A DNA stretch of 64,000 bases, taken from positions 1,302,001 to 1,366,000 of the forward strand of contig CAWJKU010000004.1 in the NCBI GenBank assembly GCA_963843535.1. The letters run 5' to 3'. This DNA is from CAVUNY01 sp963843535. GTDB taxonomy: Bacteria; Chloroflexota; Anaerolineae; Anaerolineales; Anaerolineaceae. Of this stretch, positions 52,728 to 60,633 are shown one piece after another; the stretch's first letter is position 1, and every line of letters starts with the position of its first letter. The notes beneath the pieces were generated by a model. It was not told where the DNA came from, searched no databases, and was given only the letters and a program-made list of their open reading frames with translations. The position numbers were made by a program, and so were the translations under genes.

Positions 52728-54227
52728 CTAATGGCGGAAATGGCGCACTCCGGTCACTACCATTGCCATCCCGACAGCCTCGGCTGCCGCCAGTGATTCT
52801 TGATCGCGGATCGAGCCGCCAGGATGCACGACCGCGGTTATGCCAGCCGCCGCGGCAGTTTCAACCGAATCGGCAAATGGGAAAAAGGCATCCGAAGCCA
52901 TGACAGCGCCTTGCGCCTTTTCCCCGGCGCGCTGGATGGCGATGCGTACGCAGTCCACCCGGTTAGGTTGGCCGCCGCCAATGCCAACCGTGGCCTCGCC
53001 CTGCGCGAAAACGATCGCATTGGATTTTACGTGCTGGCAGGCCTTCCATGCAAAACGCAGCGCAGTCCATTCTTCCGGGGTGGGCTGCCGCGATGATACC
53101 ACTTTCCATTCAGTGCCCTGCGGGTCGCCGCGGTCCAGATTTTGTTTCAACAGGCCTCCGGCAATCGTGCGCAGTTCATAATCCGGGCTGATCGCCAGGG
53201 CATTGGTCTCCACCAACCGCAGGTTTTTCTTTTTCGCCAGCACCCCCCGCGCTTCAGCAGAAAATCCTGGGGCGATGATGCATTCCACAAACAGGCTGCC
53301 GACCGCTTCGGCGGTTTCGCCATCAAATAGACGGTTGCTGGCAATCACCCCGCCGTAGGCAGACACAGGATCACTGGCCAGTGCTGCCTGGAAGGCATCT
53401 TTAAGCGTATCAGATGAGGCGATCCCGCAGGGCGAAAGGTGTTTTACAATGCAGATCGAAGGGCGCTCATAACTGAGAGCTGCTTTCCAGGCTGCATCCA
53501 GATCGAGCAGATTGTTATAAGATAACTCTTTGCCCTGCAGCACGGTTCCCCCAAACGGGCCTTTGCCCGGTTCGAAGGAATACAAGGCGGCGCTCTGGTG
53601 GGGATTTTCTCCATAACGCAGCGTGCTTACCGAATAAGCCTGAATATGCAGCGCGGCTTGCGGGTTCAAATAGGCGGCAATCGCGCGGTCGTATTGGGCT
53701 GTTTGCGTAAAACCTTTCAAAGCCAGCGCGCGCCGGGTTTCTGCGCTCGTTCCGCCGTTTTTGATCTCCGCCAATACCTGATCGTAATCACCAGGATCAC
53801 ACACCAGCGTCACCCGCTCAAAATTCTTGGCTGCGGCGCGGATCAACGTGACCCCGCCGATATCGATATTTTCGATGGCGTCTTCCAGCGTGGCACCTGG
53901 TTTCGCCACGGTTTGCTCGAATGGGTAGAGGTTGACCACCGCCAGGTCGATGGTATCCCAACCCAGGTTGGTAAGATCGGAAAGGTCGGCTGCCGTGGCA
54001 CGGGCCAAAAGCCCGCCGTGGATCGCCGGATGCAGGGTTTTTACCCGCCCGTTCAGGATTTCCGGCGAACCGGTATAATCTGCGACTTCGATGACTGCCA
54101 GGTTATTTTCCCGCAGCAGGCGCGCCGTCCCGCCTGAGGCAATTAGCGTCCAGCCAAGTGCTGCCAGGCCTGAGGCAAATTCCACCAGTCCAGATTTGTC
54201 ATACACAGATAAGATTGCTTTTGGCAT
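52728..54227 (-). CDS. purH: Bifunctional AICAR formyltransferase/IMP cyclohydrolase
   Basis: 499 residues from ATG 54227, with GGAGG five bases upstream; a GTG four codons earlier overlaps that site. The last two steps of IMP synthesis are joined here: an N-terminal cyclohydrolase (about 1-190, SVYDKSGLVEFASGL, NLYPFEQTV, ENIDIGGVTLIRAAAKN) and a C-terminal formyltransferase (LRYGENPHQSAALY, VKHLSPCGIA, MASDAFFPFADSVE). It closes the purine operon and is separated from the HIT gene by 45 bases. Confidence 0.96.
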   Translation of the reverse strand: MPKAILSVYDKSGLVEFASGLAALGWTLIASGGTARLLRENNLAVIEVADYTGSPEILNGRVKTLHPAIHGGLLARATAADLSDLTNLGWDTIDLAVVNLYPFEQTVAKPGATLEDAIENIDIGGVTLIRAAAKNFERVTLVCDPGDYDQVLAEIKNGGTSAETRRALALKGFTQTAQYDRAIAAYLNPQAALHIQAYSVSTLRYGENPHQSAALYSFEPGKGPFGGTVLQGKELSYNNLLDLDAAWKAALSYERPSICIVKHLSPCGIASSDTLKDAFQAALASDPVSAYGGVIASNRLFDGETAEAVGSLFVECIIAPGFSAEARGVLAKKKNLRLVETNALAISPDYELRTIAGGLLKQNLDRGDPQGTEWKVVSSRQPTPEEWTALRFAWKACQHVKSNAIVFAQGEATVGIGGGQPNRVDCVRIAIQRAGEKAQGAVMASDAFFPFADSVETAAAAGITAVVHPGGSIRDQESLAAAEAVGMAMVVTGVRHFRH

Positions 54228-54272
54228 ACCATCCTCCACGGTACTTAAAGTTCTTCACCCATCTTTAAGAAA

Positions 54273-54674
54273 TTATTTTAATCGCTCCATTAACCGGTCG
54301 AATCGTTCAACCCATTCCCCATGGGTCGAATATTTTATGTCCTGGTGATCTCCCGCAAATCTGGGCACGATATGAAAATGTAAATGAAACACATCCTGTT
54401 GTGCCTCTGCCCCAGAGCAGTTGATGATTTGCACGTTATTAATTCCCAATTTCTCGTGGTATAAAGCAGCAATTCTCTTTACACCCCGTATCACTTTCAC
54501 TAGTTCATTTTCCGGGATATCAAAAATATTTTCGTAATGATTCTTGGGAATCACCAGGGTATGGTATTCATTGACGGGATGAATATCCAGGAAAGCATAA
54601 ACACTTTCATTCTCGTAGACTTTCCAGGACTTTGCACCGCCATGAACAATTTTGCAGAATATGCAGTCGCTCAT
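54273..54674 (-). CDS. HIT-family nucleotide-binding protein
   Basis: 133 residues. CIFCKIV opens the protein, and the histidine triad HLHFHIVPR is at about 96-104, with the expected NCSGAEAQQ before it. HIT proteins hydrolyse or transfer nucleotides, for example AMP-lysine or adenosine phosphoramidate. The start overlaps the end of purN by four bases (ATGA), so it is translated with the purine genes. Confidence 0.9.
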   Translation of the reverse strand: MSDCIFCKIVHGGAKSWKVYENESVYAFLDIHPVNEYHTLVIPKNHYENIFDIPENELVKVIRGVKRIAALYHEKLGINNVQIINCSGAEAQQDVFHLHFHIVPRFAGDHQDIKYSTHGEWVERFDRLMERLK

Positions 54675-54928
54675 ATCCTATTGATTCCCGCTTGGGCGGT
54701 CAGGGATTGCAGCACCCTGACCAGCAGTTCGTGTTCTACTCCATGGATGCGTTCTTCCAGGGAGGATAACGTTTCACCCGGGATAATCGGGACGATTTCT
54801 TGCCCCAGAACCGGGCCTGAATCGACCCCTTCATCTGGAACCAGGTGCACCATCACCCCGGTATGCTGGATGAGACCTCGCTGATAAGCATAAAAAGCCT
54901 CTTCTATGGCGTTTGTCCCCGGGAACAT
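54671..54928 (-). CDS. purN: Phosphoribosylglycinamide formyltransferase, C-terminal part (frameshifted purN)
   Basis: This 85-codon frame starts at an internal ATG and encodes the second half of PurN: GMFPGTNAIEEAFYAY, HTGVMVHLVPDEGVDSGPV and the C-terminal helix. Read with the preceding ORF it restores a normal PurN of about 205 residues. The sequence between (encoding KVINLHPALPG) is intact in this frame. The break is one extra base in 54964-54974, so the piece alone is not a functional gene. Confidence 0.85.
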   Translation of the reverse strand: MFPGTNAIEEAFYAYQRGLIQHTGVMVHLVPDEGVDSGPVLGQEIVPIIPGETLSSLEERIHGVEHELLVRVLQSLTAQAGINRI

Positions 54929-54950
54929 GCCCGGCAGAGCCGGGTGGAGA

Positions 54951-55286
54951 TTAATGACCTTGCCAGGAAAGGAGTTCGAGAAACGCGGAAGATAAAATGC
55001 GCATCCATCCCGCCAGGATCACCCAGTCTGGTTCGTGCGCTTTCACCTGGTCGCGGAGCTGAGCATCATACATCCGGCGGTCAAGATCTTTCGGTTTCGG
55101 CAGGGCAACCGCCGCCACCCCGGCCTGTCGAGCCCTTTCCAGACCAAATGCGCTTGAACGGTTCGAAATGACTGCCTGGACGCGGGCATTCAGCTTGCCT
55201 GTGGTGCAAGCATCCAGAATAGCCTGTAAATTCGTGCCGTTCCCTGAAATCAGGACGACCAACCGGGCTGGATTTCTAGCGTTCAT
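54951..55286 (-). CDS. purN: Phosphoribosylglycinamide formyltransferase, N-terminal part (frameshifted purN)
   Basis: From ATG 55286 this encodes the first about 107 residues of PurN (LVVLISGNGTNLQAILDA, AVISNRSSAFGLERA, DWVILAGWMRILSSAFLEL), then leaves the frame as LSWQGH and stops. Normal PurN continues LELFPGKVINLHPALPG, which is found one frame over. One base too many, within CTCCTTTCC on the minus strand (54966-54974), explains it. The start overlaps the purDM stop by four bases. Since all neighbouring purine genes look functional, a sequence error is as likely as a real mutation. Confidence 0.85.
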   Translation of the reverse strand: MNARNPARLVVLISGNGTNLQAILDACTTGKLNARVQAVISNRSSAFGLERARQAGVAAVALPKPKDLDRRMYDAQLRDQVKAHEPDWVILAGWMRILSSAFLELLSWQGH

Positions 55287-57580
55287 ATCAGGGTCACCTT
55301 TTTTTCTCCAGCGACGATTTCGCCAATCACCATTCCGGGTTGGGGCAGCGCAGCTTGAAATCGGGGCAAGTCGCCGGGCGGCACCACCGCGACCATGCCG
55401 ATCCCCAGGTTGAAGACCCGCGCCATTTCCTCCCACTCGATACTTCCCCGCGATTGGATGAGGTTGAACAGGGGCGGTATCGTCCAACTTCCCCAATGCA
55501 CCGCCGCGCCCATGCCCTCTGGCAAAACCCGGGGTATATTTTCGATAAAACCGCCCCCGGTCAGGTGGGCGAGGGCCTTCACCGGGCAGGGATCGAGCTC
55601 AAACACCGGCAGCATCCATGAAAGATAAGAACGATGCGGTGCAAGCAGTGCATCCGCCAAACTGCACCCTAACTCAGCGAGATAAGTGTCCATAGAAACA
55701 TTGTCGAAAACCTGCCGGATGAGCGAATAGCCGTTGGTATGCGGCCCTGAAGACGGCAGGCCCACCAGCAAATCCCCAACCTGGACTTCGGGCCGCGGCA
55801 ATATGCGATCGAACTCCACCATTCCTACAATGGTTCCTGCCAGGTCGAATTCCCCCGGCAAATATACTCCCGGCATCTCCGCTGTTTCTCCACCCAGTAA
55901 AACGCATCCGGCTTCCCGGCAGGCTTCCGCGATGCCGGCCACGATTTCAGCGGTCACCTCAGGCTTGAGGGATGAAGTGGCAAAATAATCCAGGAAAAAA
56001 ATCGGCCGGGCGCCCTGGACGAGAATATCGTTGATGCAGTGGTTGACGATGTCCTGGCCAATTCCATGGTAGCGGTTAGCGCTTGCTGCCAGCTTTACCT
56101 TCGTGCCAACCCCGTCAGTAGAAGCCACCAGGACCGGCCTGGATAGGTTTTTAAGGGCACTGGCGTCAAATAAACCGCCGAAAGCGCCTATCCCCGCCAG
56201 CACTGCCGGCGTGTAAGTGGAGCGCACCTCGCGTGACATGAGCACCACAGCGCGGTTTCCCGCATCAATACTGACCCCGGACTGCGCATAGGTATTTACT
56301 TTCTTGGCGCGTGAAATACTTTGAACGGCCCTTCCGCCGATGTCTTTGCGATATTGCATCCCTTGAAAATGAATTCCACCGGCTGCTGCGTATGCCTTTT
56401 CCAGCGCGCGAGTCAGGTCCCCTGCCCAGGCAGTCACGCCCAGCACCCGGCCCCCACTGGTCACCACCCGGTCTTCGGCCAGCCGTGTTCCTGCGTGGAA
56501 GATAAAAGCATTATCTTCTAGTAGGTCGAGCCCGCTGATGGGCTGCCCGGATGACCCGGCTTGAGGGTATTTTTCAGAGGTGATCACCACGCAGGCGCAG
56601 CTGTTGTTTCGCCAGCGCACGTCAGTCTCAGCTAATTTCCCCTGAGCGCAGGCCATCAGAATTTGTGCCAGGTCCGAATCGAGCAGCGGAAGGATGACCT
56701 GGGTCTCGGGATCGCCGAACCGGCAGTTAAATTCGAGTACTTTTGGTCCTGCATCCGTCAGGATCAAGCCGGCATAGATCACCCCGACAAATGGCATTCC
56801 TTCCGCGCGCAGCCCATCGATCGTTGGCTGAAGGATCGTCTCTGTGATCATTTTCGACATTTCAGGCGGGCAAACCGGCGCCGGGGCATACGCCCCCATC
56901 CCACCTGTGTTGGGACCGCGGTCGCCGTCCAATAAGCGCTTGTGGTCCTGGGCTGGCGGCATGGCTTTCACTGTGATACCGTCGGAGAAAGCAAGTAGGG
57001 AGACTTCCTCCCCCTGCAGGCGTTCTTCGATCACCACAGTTTGTCCTGCATCCCCAAAAATACGGGTTACGAGCATATCGCGCACGGCATCCACCGCTTC
57101 CTGCGCGTTCTCGGGCAGGATGACGCCTTTCCCGGCAGCCAGGCCCGAGGCCTTGATCACGATTTGCCCCGGGATGTTTTGGATGTAATCGACTGTTTTC
57201 TGGAAATCGCTGAAAGATGCATACGCGGCGGTAGGAATGGCGTGCCGGTCCATAAAATCTTTGGCAAACACCTTGGAACCTTCGATTTGCGCCGCCGCCT
57301 TCGATGGGCCAAAAGTACGGATGCCCGCCGCGCGCAGCGCATCTGCCAGGCCCAGCGTCAGCGGGACTTCCGGACCGATCACGACCAGATCAACGGTTTT
57401 ATCCTGCGCCGCTTTGACCAACCCGGGGATGTCGTCGCTGGTAACCGGAAGGTTTTCACCTAAAACGGCTGTGCCGGGATTCCCCGGGGCAAAATACAGG
57501 CTTTCAACCTGGTGCGATTGGGCGATTTTCCAACCGATGGCGTGTTCTCGGCCGCCCGATCCTACCACAAGAATCTTCAT
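55283..57580 (-). CDS. purD-purM: PurD-PurM fusion (GAR synthetase and AIR synthetase)
   Basis: 765 residues in one frame. Residues about 1-425 are PurD (KILVVGSGGREHAIGWKI, the ATP-grasp with GGMGAYAPAPVCP, VLEFNCRFGDPETQVILP). Residues about 432-765 are PurM (TYAQSGVSIDAGNRAV, VASTDGVGTKVKLA, GGETAEMPGVYLPGEFDLAG, GLPSSGPHTNGYSL). It catalyses steps 2 and 5 of purine synthesis. The linker is short. PurN follows with a four-base overlap, so the order is the same as in the eukaryotic GARS-AIRS-GARFT protein. The start has a weak AGG-type ribosome site. Confidence 0.95.
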   Translation of the reverse strand: MKILVVGSGGREHAIGWKIAQSHQVESLYFAPGNPGTAVLGENLPVTSDDIPGLVKAAQDKTVDLVVIGPEVPLTLGLADALRAAGIRTFGPSKAAAQIEGSKVFAKDFMDRHAIPTAAYASFSDFQKTVDYIQNIPGQIVIKASGLAAGKGVILPENAQEAVDAVRDMLVTRIFGDAGQTVVIEERLQGEEVSLLAFSDGITVKAMPPAQDHKRLLDGDRGPNTGGMGAYAPAPVCPPEMSKMITETILQPTIDGLRAEGMPFVGVIYAGLILTDAGPKVLEFNCRFGDPETQVILPLLDSDLAQILMACAQGKLAETDVRWRNNSCACVVITSEKYPQAGSSGQPISGLDLLEDNAFIFHAGTRLAEDRVVTSGGRVLGVTAWAGDLTRALEKAYAAAGGIHFQGMQYRKDIGGRAVQSISRAKKVNTYAQSGVSIDAGNRAVVLMSREVRSTYTPAVLAGIGAFGGLFDASALKNLSRPVLVASTDGVGTKVKLAASANRYHGIGQDIVNHCINDILVQGARPIFFLDYFATSSLKPEVTAEIVAGIAEACREAGCVLLGGETAEMPGVYLPGEFDLAGTIVGMVEFDRILPRPEVQVGDLLVGLPSSGPHTNGYSLIRQVFDNVSMDTYLAELGCSLADALLAPHRSYLSWMLPVFELDPCPVKALAHLTGGGFIENIPRVLPEGMGAAVHWGSWTIPPLFNLIQSRGSIEWEEMARVFNLGIGMVAVVPPGDLPRFQAALPQPGMVIGEIVAGEKKVTLI

Positions 57581-57622
57581 TCCTACCTCTTGCTGGTGAA
57601 TACACTTTTATTTGATGTTTGT

Positions 57623-57664
57623 GGAGTTTTTTTGAAAATTGCTTCGCTATTTTCAAAAAACTCC
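57623..57664. repeat. A/T-rich hairpin with TTC/GAA loop between purF and purD
   Basis: Arms GGAGTTTTTTTGAAAATTGC and its near complement pair with one T-T mismatch and one bulge around a TTC loop. The flanks TTTGATGTTTGT and CAACCATCATATT continue the symmetry and match those at 2-31 and 46622-46662. It lies within the purine operon, where a full terminator would be harmful, so its role is unclear. The rest of 57581-57744 shows nothing else. Confidence 0.7.
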
Positions 57665-57744
57665 AACCATCATATTGTACAACCCGCGACAGCCCATGCC
57701 CCTGATTGTCTGGACCCAGGGGCGCCAACGCCTTTCTGAATGGA

Positions 57745-58359
57745 TCAGGATATCCCATTTTCGAATCCGGTTTTGGTCTGGCCAAAATTGATTTGTATCG
57801 GGTATTCTCCGGTGAAGCAGGCGTTGCAGTACCCATCTGAACGGCCGATGGCCCGCATCATCCCTTCCAGGGAGATAAAATGCAAGGATGTGCATCCCAG
57901 GTGCATGCGCAGCTGTTCCAAATCCATGCGGTGCGCGATCAGCTGCTCATAAGTCCCCATATCCACCCCCATAAAGCAGGGGTGAGCGATCATCGGGCAG
58001 GTGATGCGCACGTGAACTTCAGCGGCTCCCGCGTCGCGCAGCATGCGCACCAGGGGACCGGTCGTATTTCCGCGCACGATGCTGTCGTCGATCAGTAAAA
58101 CACGCCTGCCGCGTACGGATTCTTTCAAAACATTGTATTTTAATGCCACACCCTGCTGGCGAAGCGATTCGGTGGGTTGGATGAACGTCCGCCCAATATA
58201 GCGGTTTTTTATGAAACCGGTATTATGCGGTATGCCAGATTCCTGGCTGTAACCGATCGCCGCCGGTATGGATGAATCGGGCACCGGGATGACCACGTCC
58301 ACCGGCGTGTGGCTTTCGATCGCCAGTTGGCGGCCCAGATTTTCACGCACAGAATTCAC
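57745..58359 (-). CDS. purF: Amidophosphoribosyltransferase, C-terminal part (frameshifted purF)
   Basis: This 204-codon frame starting at an internal ATG encodes the phosphoribosyltransferase half of PurF: VNSVRENLGRQLA region, PVPDSSIPAAIGYSQESGIP, and the PRPP-binding loop VLLIDDSIVRGNTTGPLV. Near the end, YCNACFTGEYP has the CxxC that binds the 4Fe-4S cluster in Bacillus-type PurF. It continues the ORF upstream after a one-base frame change at about 58371-58373. Confidence 0.87.
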   Translation of the reverse strand: MNSVRENLGRQLAIESHTPVDVVIPVPDSSIPAAIGYSQESGIPHNTGFIKNRYIGRTFIQPTESLRQQGVALKYNVLKESVRGRRVLLIDDSIVRGNTTGPLVRMLRDAGAAEVHVRITCPMIAHPCFMGVDMGTYEQLIAHRMDLEQLRMHLGCTSLHFISLEGMMRAIGRSDGYCNACFTGEYPIQINFGQTKTGFENGIS

Positions 58360-59167
58360 CGACTGTCCATCCCAGATAGCTGTCCGGTCGGGAAAAATAA
58401 ATGTGCTCGAATGTGCACATGGCTAACGGGGATTTTGGCGGCATTGCCTGGTGGACGCGCAGGGCTGTGTCGCTCAAGGCGACAATCTCCCCGGGATGCA
58501 CCTCACGGATGGCAATGCAGCCCAGGGTTTCCAGCGCGCCGGATTCGGAAGCAGCCGCGTGTCCCCCGCTGGGAAGCATCCCGATGCTCAACGGGTGGAA
58601 CCCCCACGGGTCTCGGACCGCGAAGACCCCGTCGCGGGTCAAAATCACCAGGCTGTATGCCCCGATCCACTGTTTCATGCAGTTCTTTATGCGCTCATTC
58701 CAGCTGTTTCCCTCCGCCCCAGCCAGCATCATGATGATTACTTCTGAGTCGGATGAAGAAGACATACCCACCCCGCGCCGCATCAGGTCCTGGCGTAATT
58801 GTGGAGCGTTCACCAGGTTTCCATTGTGGCCGACTGCGACCGGGCCGTGCAGGGTATCGATTAAGAAAGGCTGCGAGTTGCGCGCGGTAGATGATCCGGT
58901 CGTCGAATAACGGGTGTGGCCAATCGCGTACAGCCCTTGCAGTGGAGCCAGGTTTTGCGGGTTGAATACCTGGGAAACCAGGCCGATGTCCTTGTGCAGG
59001 GCAATCGAGGTCCCATTGGATACGGCAATGCCGCAGGCTTCTTGCCCGCGGTGCTGCAGCGCGTACAGGCCAAAGAATGTCATGCGCGCGACATCTTCAT
59101 TCGGGGCATACACCCCGATTACGCCGCATTCTTCGTGAGGATGGTCGTCGTCAAAAAAATTTACCAT
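58343..59167 (-). CDS. purF: Amidophosphoribosyltransferase, N-terminal part (frameshifted purF)
   Basis: 274 codons. The N-terminal nucleophile amidohydrolase domain starts after a short propeptide ending before Cys14 (EECGVIGVY), the residue exposed by processing in Bacillus-type PurF. GHTRYSTTG and NGNLVN are the glutaminase motifs, and DPWGFHPL and MCTFEHIYFSRPDS lead into the transferase domain. The frame then reads LGWTVGEFCA and stops, whereas the correct LDGQSVNSVREN lies in another frame. The difference is one extra G in the GGG at 58371-58373 (minus strand). Joined, the two parts give a normal PurF of about 475 residues. Confidence 0.87.
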   Translation of the reverse strand: MVNFFDDDHPHEECGVIGVYAPNEDVARMTFFGLYALQHRGQEACGIAVSNGTSIALHKDIGLVSQVFNPQNLAPLQGLYAIGHTRYSTTGSSTARNSQPFLIDTLHGPVAVGHNGNLVNAPQLRQDLMRRGVGMSSSSDSEVIIMMLAGAEGNSWNERIKNCMKQWIGAYSLVILTRDGVFAVRDPWGFHPLSIGMLPSGGHAAASESGALETLGCIAIREVHPGEIVALSDTALRVHQAMPPKSPLAMCTFEHIYFSRPDSYLGWTVGEFCA

Positions 59168-59169
59168 GA

Positions 59170-59652
59170 TTAAGATTGGATCGATTGATCATCAGATAAA
59201 ATTTTCTTCACCTGAGTTTGCTGAAATTCGGTTACCCGGGCTTGTACTTCTGGATTGCTCAGCCCGAGGATTTTTGCTGCCAGCAGCGCGGCATTTCCCG
59301 GATCGAGCACGACCGCTGCGGCGATTCCGGAAGGCATGCGCAGCGAAGAAAACAGGTCCGCGCCGCCGAAGGCATCGCTCGGTGGAGGGCAGGCGATCAC
59401 GGGCGCGCTGACAGAGCCATCACAGAATCCGGAGAGTGCGTTGCTCCGCCCGGCGACGGTGATGTATACCTTAGGCCGGGGATCCATTTCATGTTTTTCC
59501 AGGATGGAAAGCACGTGCCTGGGTGTTTTATGCGCTGAGCCAATGTGCAGGCAAACCTCCAGGCCAAATCCGCGGGCTGCCTCCGCAATTTTCTGGCAGT
59601 GACTTTCATCTGCCCTGGAACCCATCAGGATCACCACCAGAGGAGTACTCAT
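59170..59652 (-). CDS. purE: Class II-type PurE (AIR carboxylase)
   Basis: 160 residues. The sequence follows the class II (animal-like) pattern rather than the bacterial class I pattern: MGSRADESHCQKIAEAA, SAHKTPRHVL, VAGRSNALSG, CPPPSDAFGGADLFSSLRMPSG and ILGLSN. Class II enzymes carboxylate AIR directly with CO2, so no PurK would be needed, and none is present in this operon. It overlaps purC by four bases and ends two bases before purF starts. Confidence 0.88.
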   Translation of the reverse strand: MSTPLVVILMGSRADESHCQKIAEAARGFGLEVCLHIGSAHKTPRHVLSILEKHEMDPRPKVYITVAGRSNALSGFCDGSVSAPVIACPPPSDAFGGADLFSSLRMPSGIAAAVVLDPGNAALLAAKILGLSNPEVQARVTEFQQTQVKKILSDDQSIQS

Positions 59653-60623
59653 GGAAGAATTCCTGCCTTTCTCAAATTTTCGACCAGGCGCGCTTCAACC
59701 GGATAGGATCCTGGATTGAAGGGCAAACCGGTGAGTTGCTCGAAAATGGAAATATACAGCAGGCTGGCATCTACCCACAACGTATCCGGCATGATTGGCG
59801 GCTGCCCGTCTCCGCGGTAACCTTGCGCTGCGTATGCCAGGCGAACGAACTCTTTATCAAACAGCTCCGGCTCCTGCCCGCTGCGCAGCCGCTCCTCATA
59901 ACTGGCCTGCTTCCAAAAACGCGATGAATCGGGCGTGTGCACTTCGTCGATCAAGAAAACGCTCCCATCCGGCGCACGCCCGAATTCATACTTGGTATCC
60001 ACCAAAATTAACCCGGCTGCGGAGGCCACTTCCTGCCCGCGTTTGAAGATCGCCAGGGCAGCCTGCATCACCTGTTCCCAGGTGGCGGCATCCAGGTGGC
60101 CTTGCTCCACCACCTCGGCACAGGTCAGGCGTTCATCATGCCCGCTTGGTCCTCCTTTGGTGGTAGGCGTGATGATCGGCGTTGGCAGAGGTTGGTTCTT
60201 CTCCAGCCCATCCGGGAATGTATAGCCGTAGATCTGCCGCTCACCCAGGGAGTAGCGGTACCACAGGGCTGTCTTGGTCACGCCGGTGATGTAGCCGCGT
60301 ACAATGACTTCAACCGTGAACGGCTCAGCTTCGGTGACGACCGCCGCGTTCGCATCCGGCATCGATACCATATGATTGGCGATGATGGGTCGAGTTTGCT
60401 CGAACCACCAGGCGGAGAGCTGGTTCAGCACCTGGCCTTTAAAGGGCACACAGTGCAGCACGCGGTCGAAAGCCGACAGGCGGTCAGTCGTGATCAGCAG
60501 CCGCTGCTGCCCGGGAAGGGAGTAGCTGTCGCGCACTTTGCCGGAAAATTTACCTGCCAGCGGCAGGTCGGTCCGGTCAAAGGGCTGTCTCAGCATATCC
60601 TGGATAAGCTCAGTCGTAGTCAT
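59649..60623 (-). CDS. purC: SAICAR synthetase
   Basis: 324 residues from ATG 60623, with AAGAGG upstream; an ATG nine codons earlier overlaps the purQ end. It is the long form (about 300 residues, like yeast Ade1) rather than the 237-residue form of E. coli. Motifs: GKVRDSYSLPGQQRLLITTDRLSAFD near 23-48, RGYITGVTKTALW, LIVDTKYEFGRA-type segment (LILVDTKYEFG), and DEVHTPDSSRFW. It ligates aspartate to CAIR. It overlaps purE by four bases. Confidence 0.94.
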   Translation of the reverse strand: MTTTELIQDMLRQPFDRTDLPLAGKFSGKVRDSYSLPGQQRLLITTDRLSAFDRVLHCVPFKGQVLNQLSAWWFEQTRPIIANHMVSMPDANAAVVTEAEPFTVEVIVRGYITGVTKTALWYRYSLGERQIYGYTFPDGLEKNQPLPTPIITPTTKGGPSGHDERLTCAEVVEQGHLDAATWEQVMQAALAIFKRGQEVASAAGLILVDTKYEFGRAPDGSVFLIDEVHTPDSSRFWKQASYEERLRSGQEPELFDKEFVRLAYAAQGYRGDGQPPIMPDTLWVDASLLYISIFEQLTGLPFNPGSYPVEARLVENLRKAGILP

Positions 60624-60633
60624 AGGCTGCCTC

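Noticed and set aside
57745..59167. purF as two separate genes by design
   Set aside because: The second frame starts in the middle of the phosphoribosyltransferase domain with no ribosome site; a single-base break in one gene is the simpler reading.
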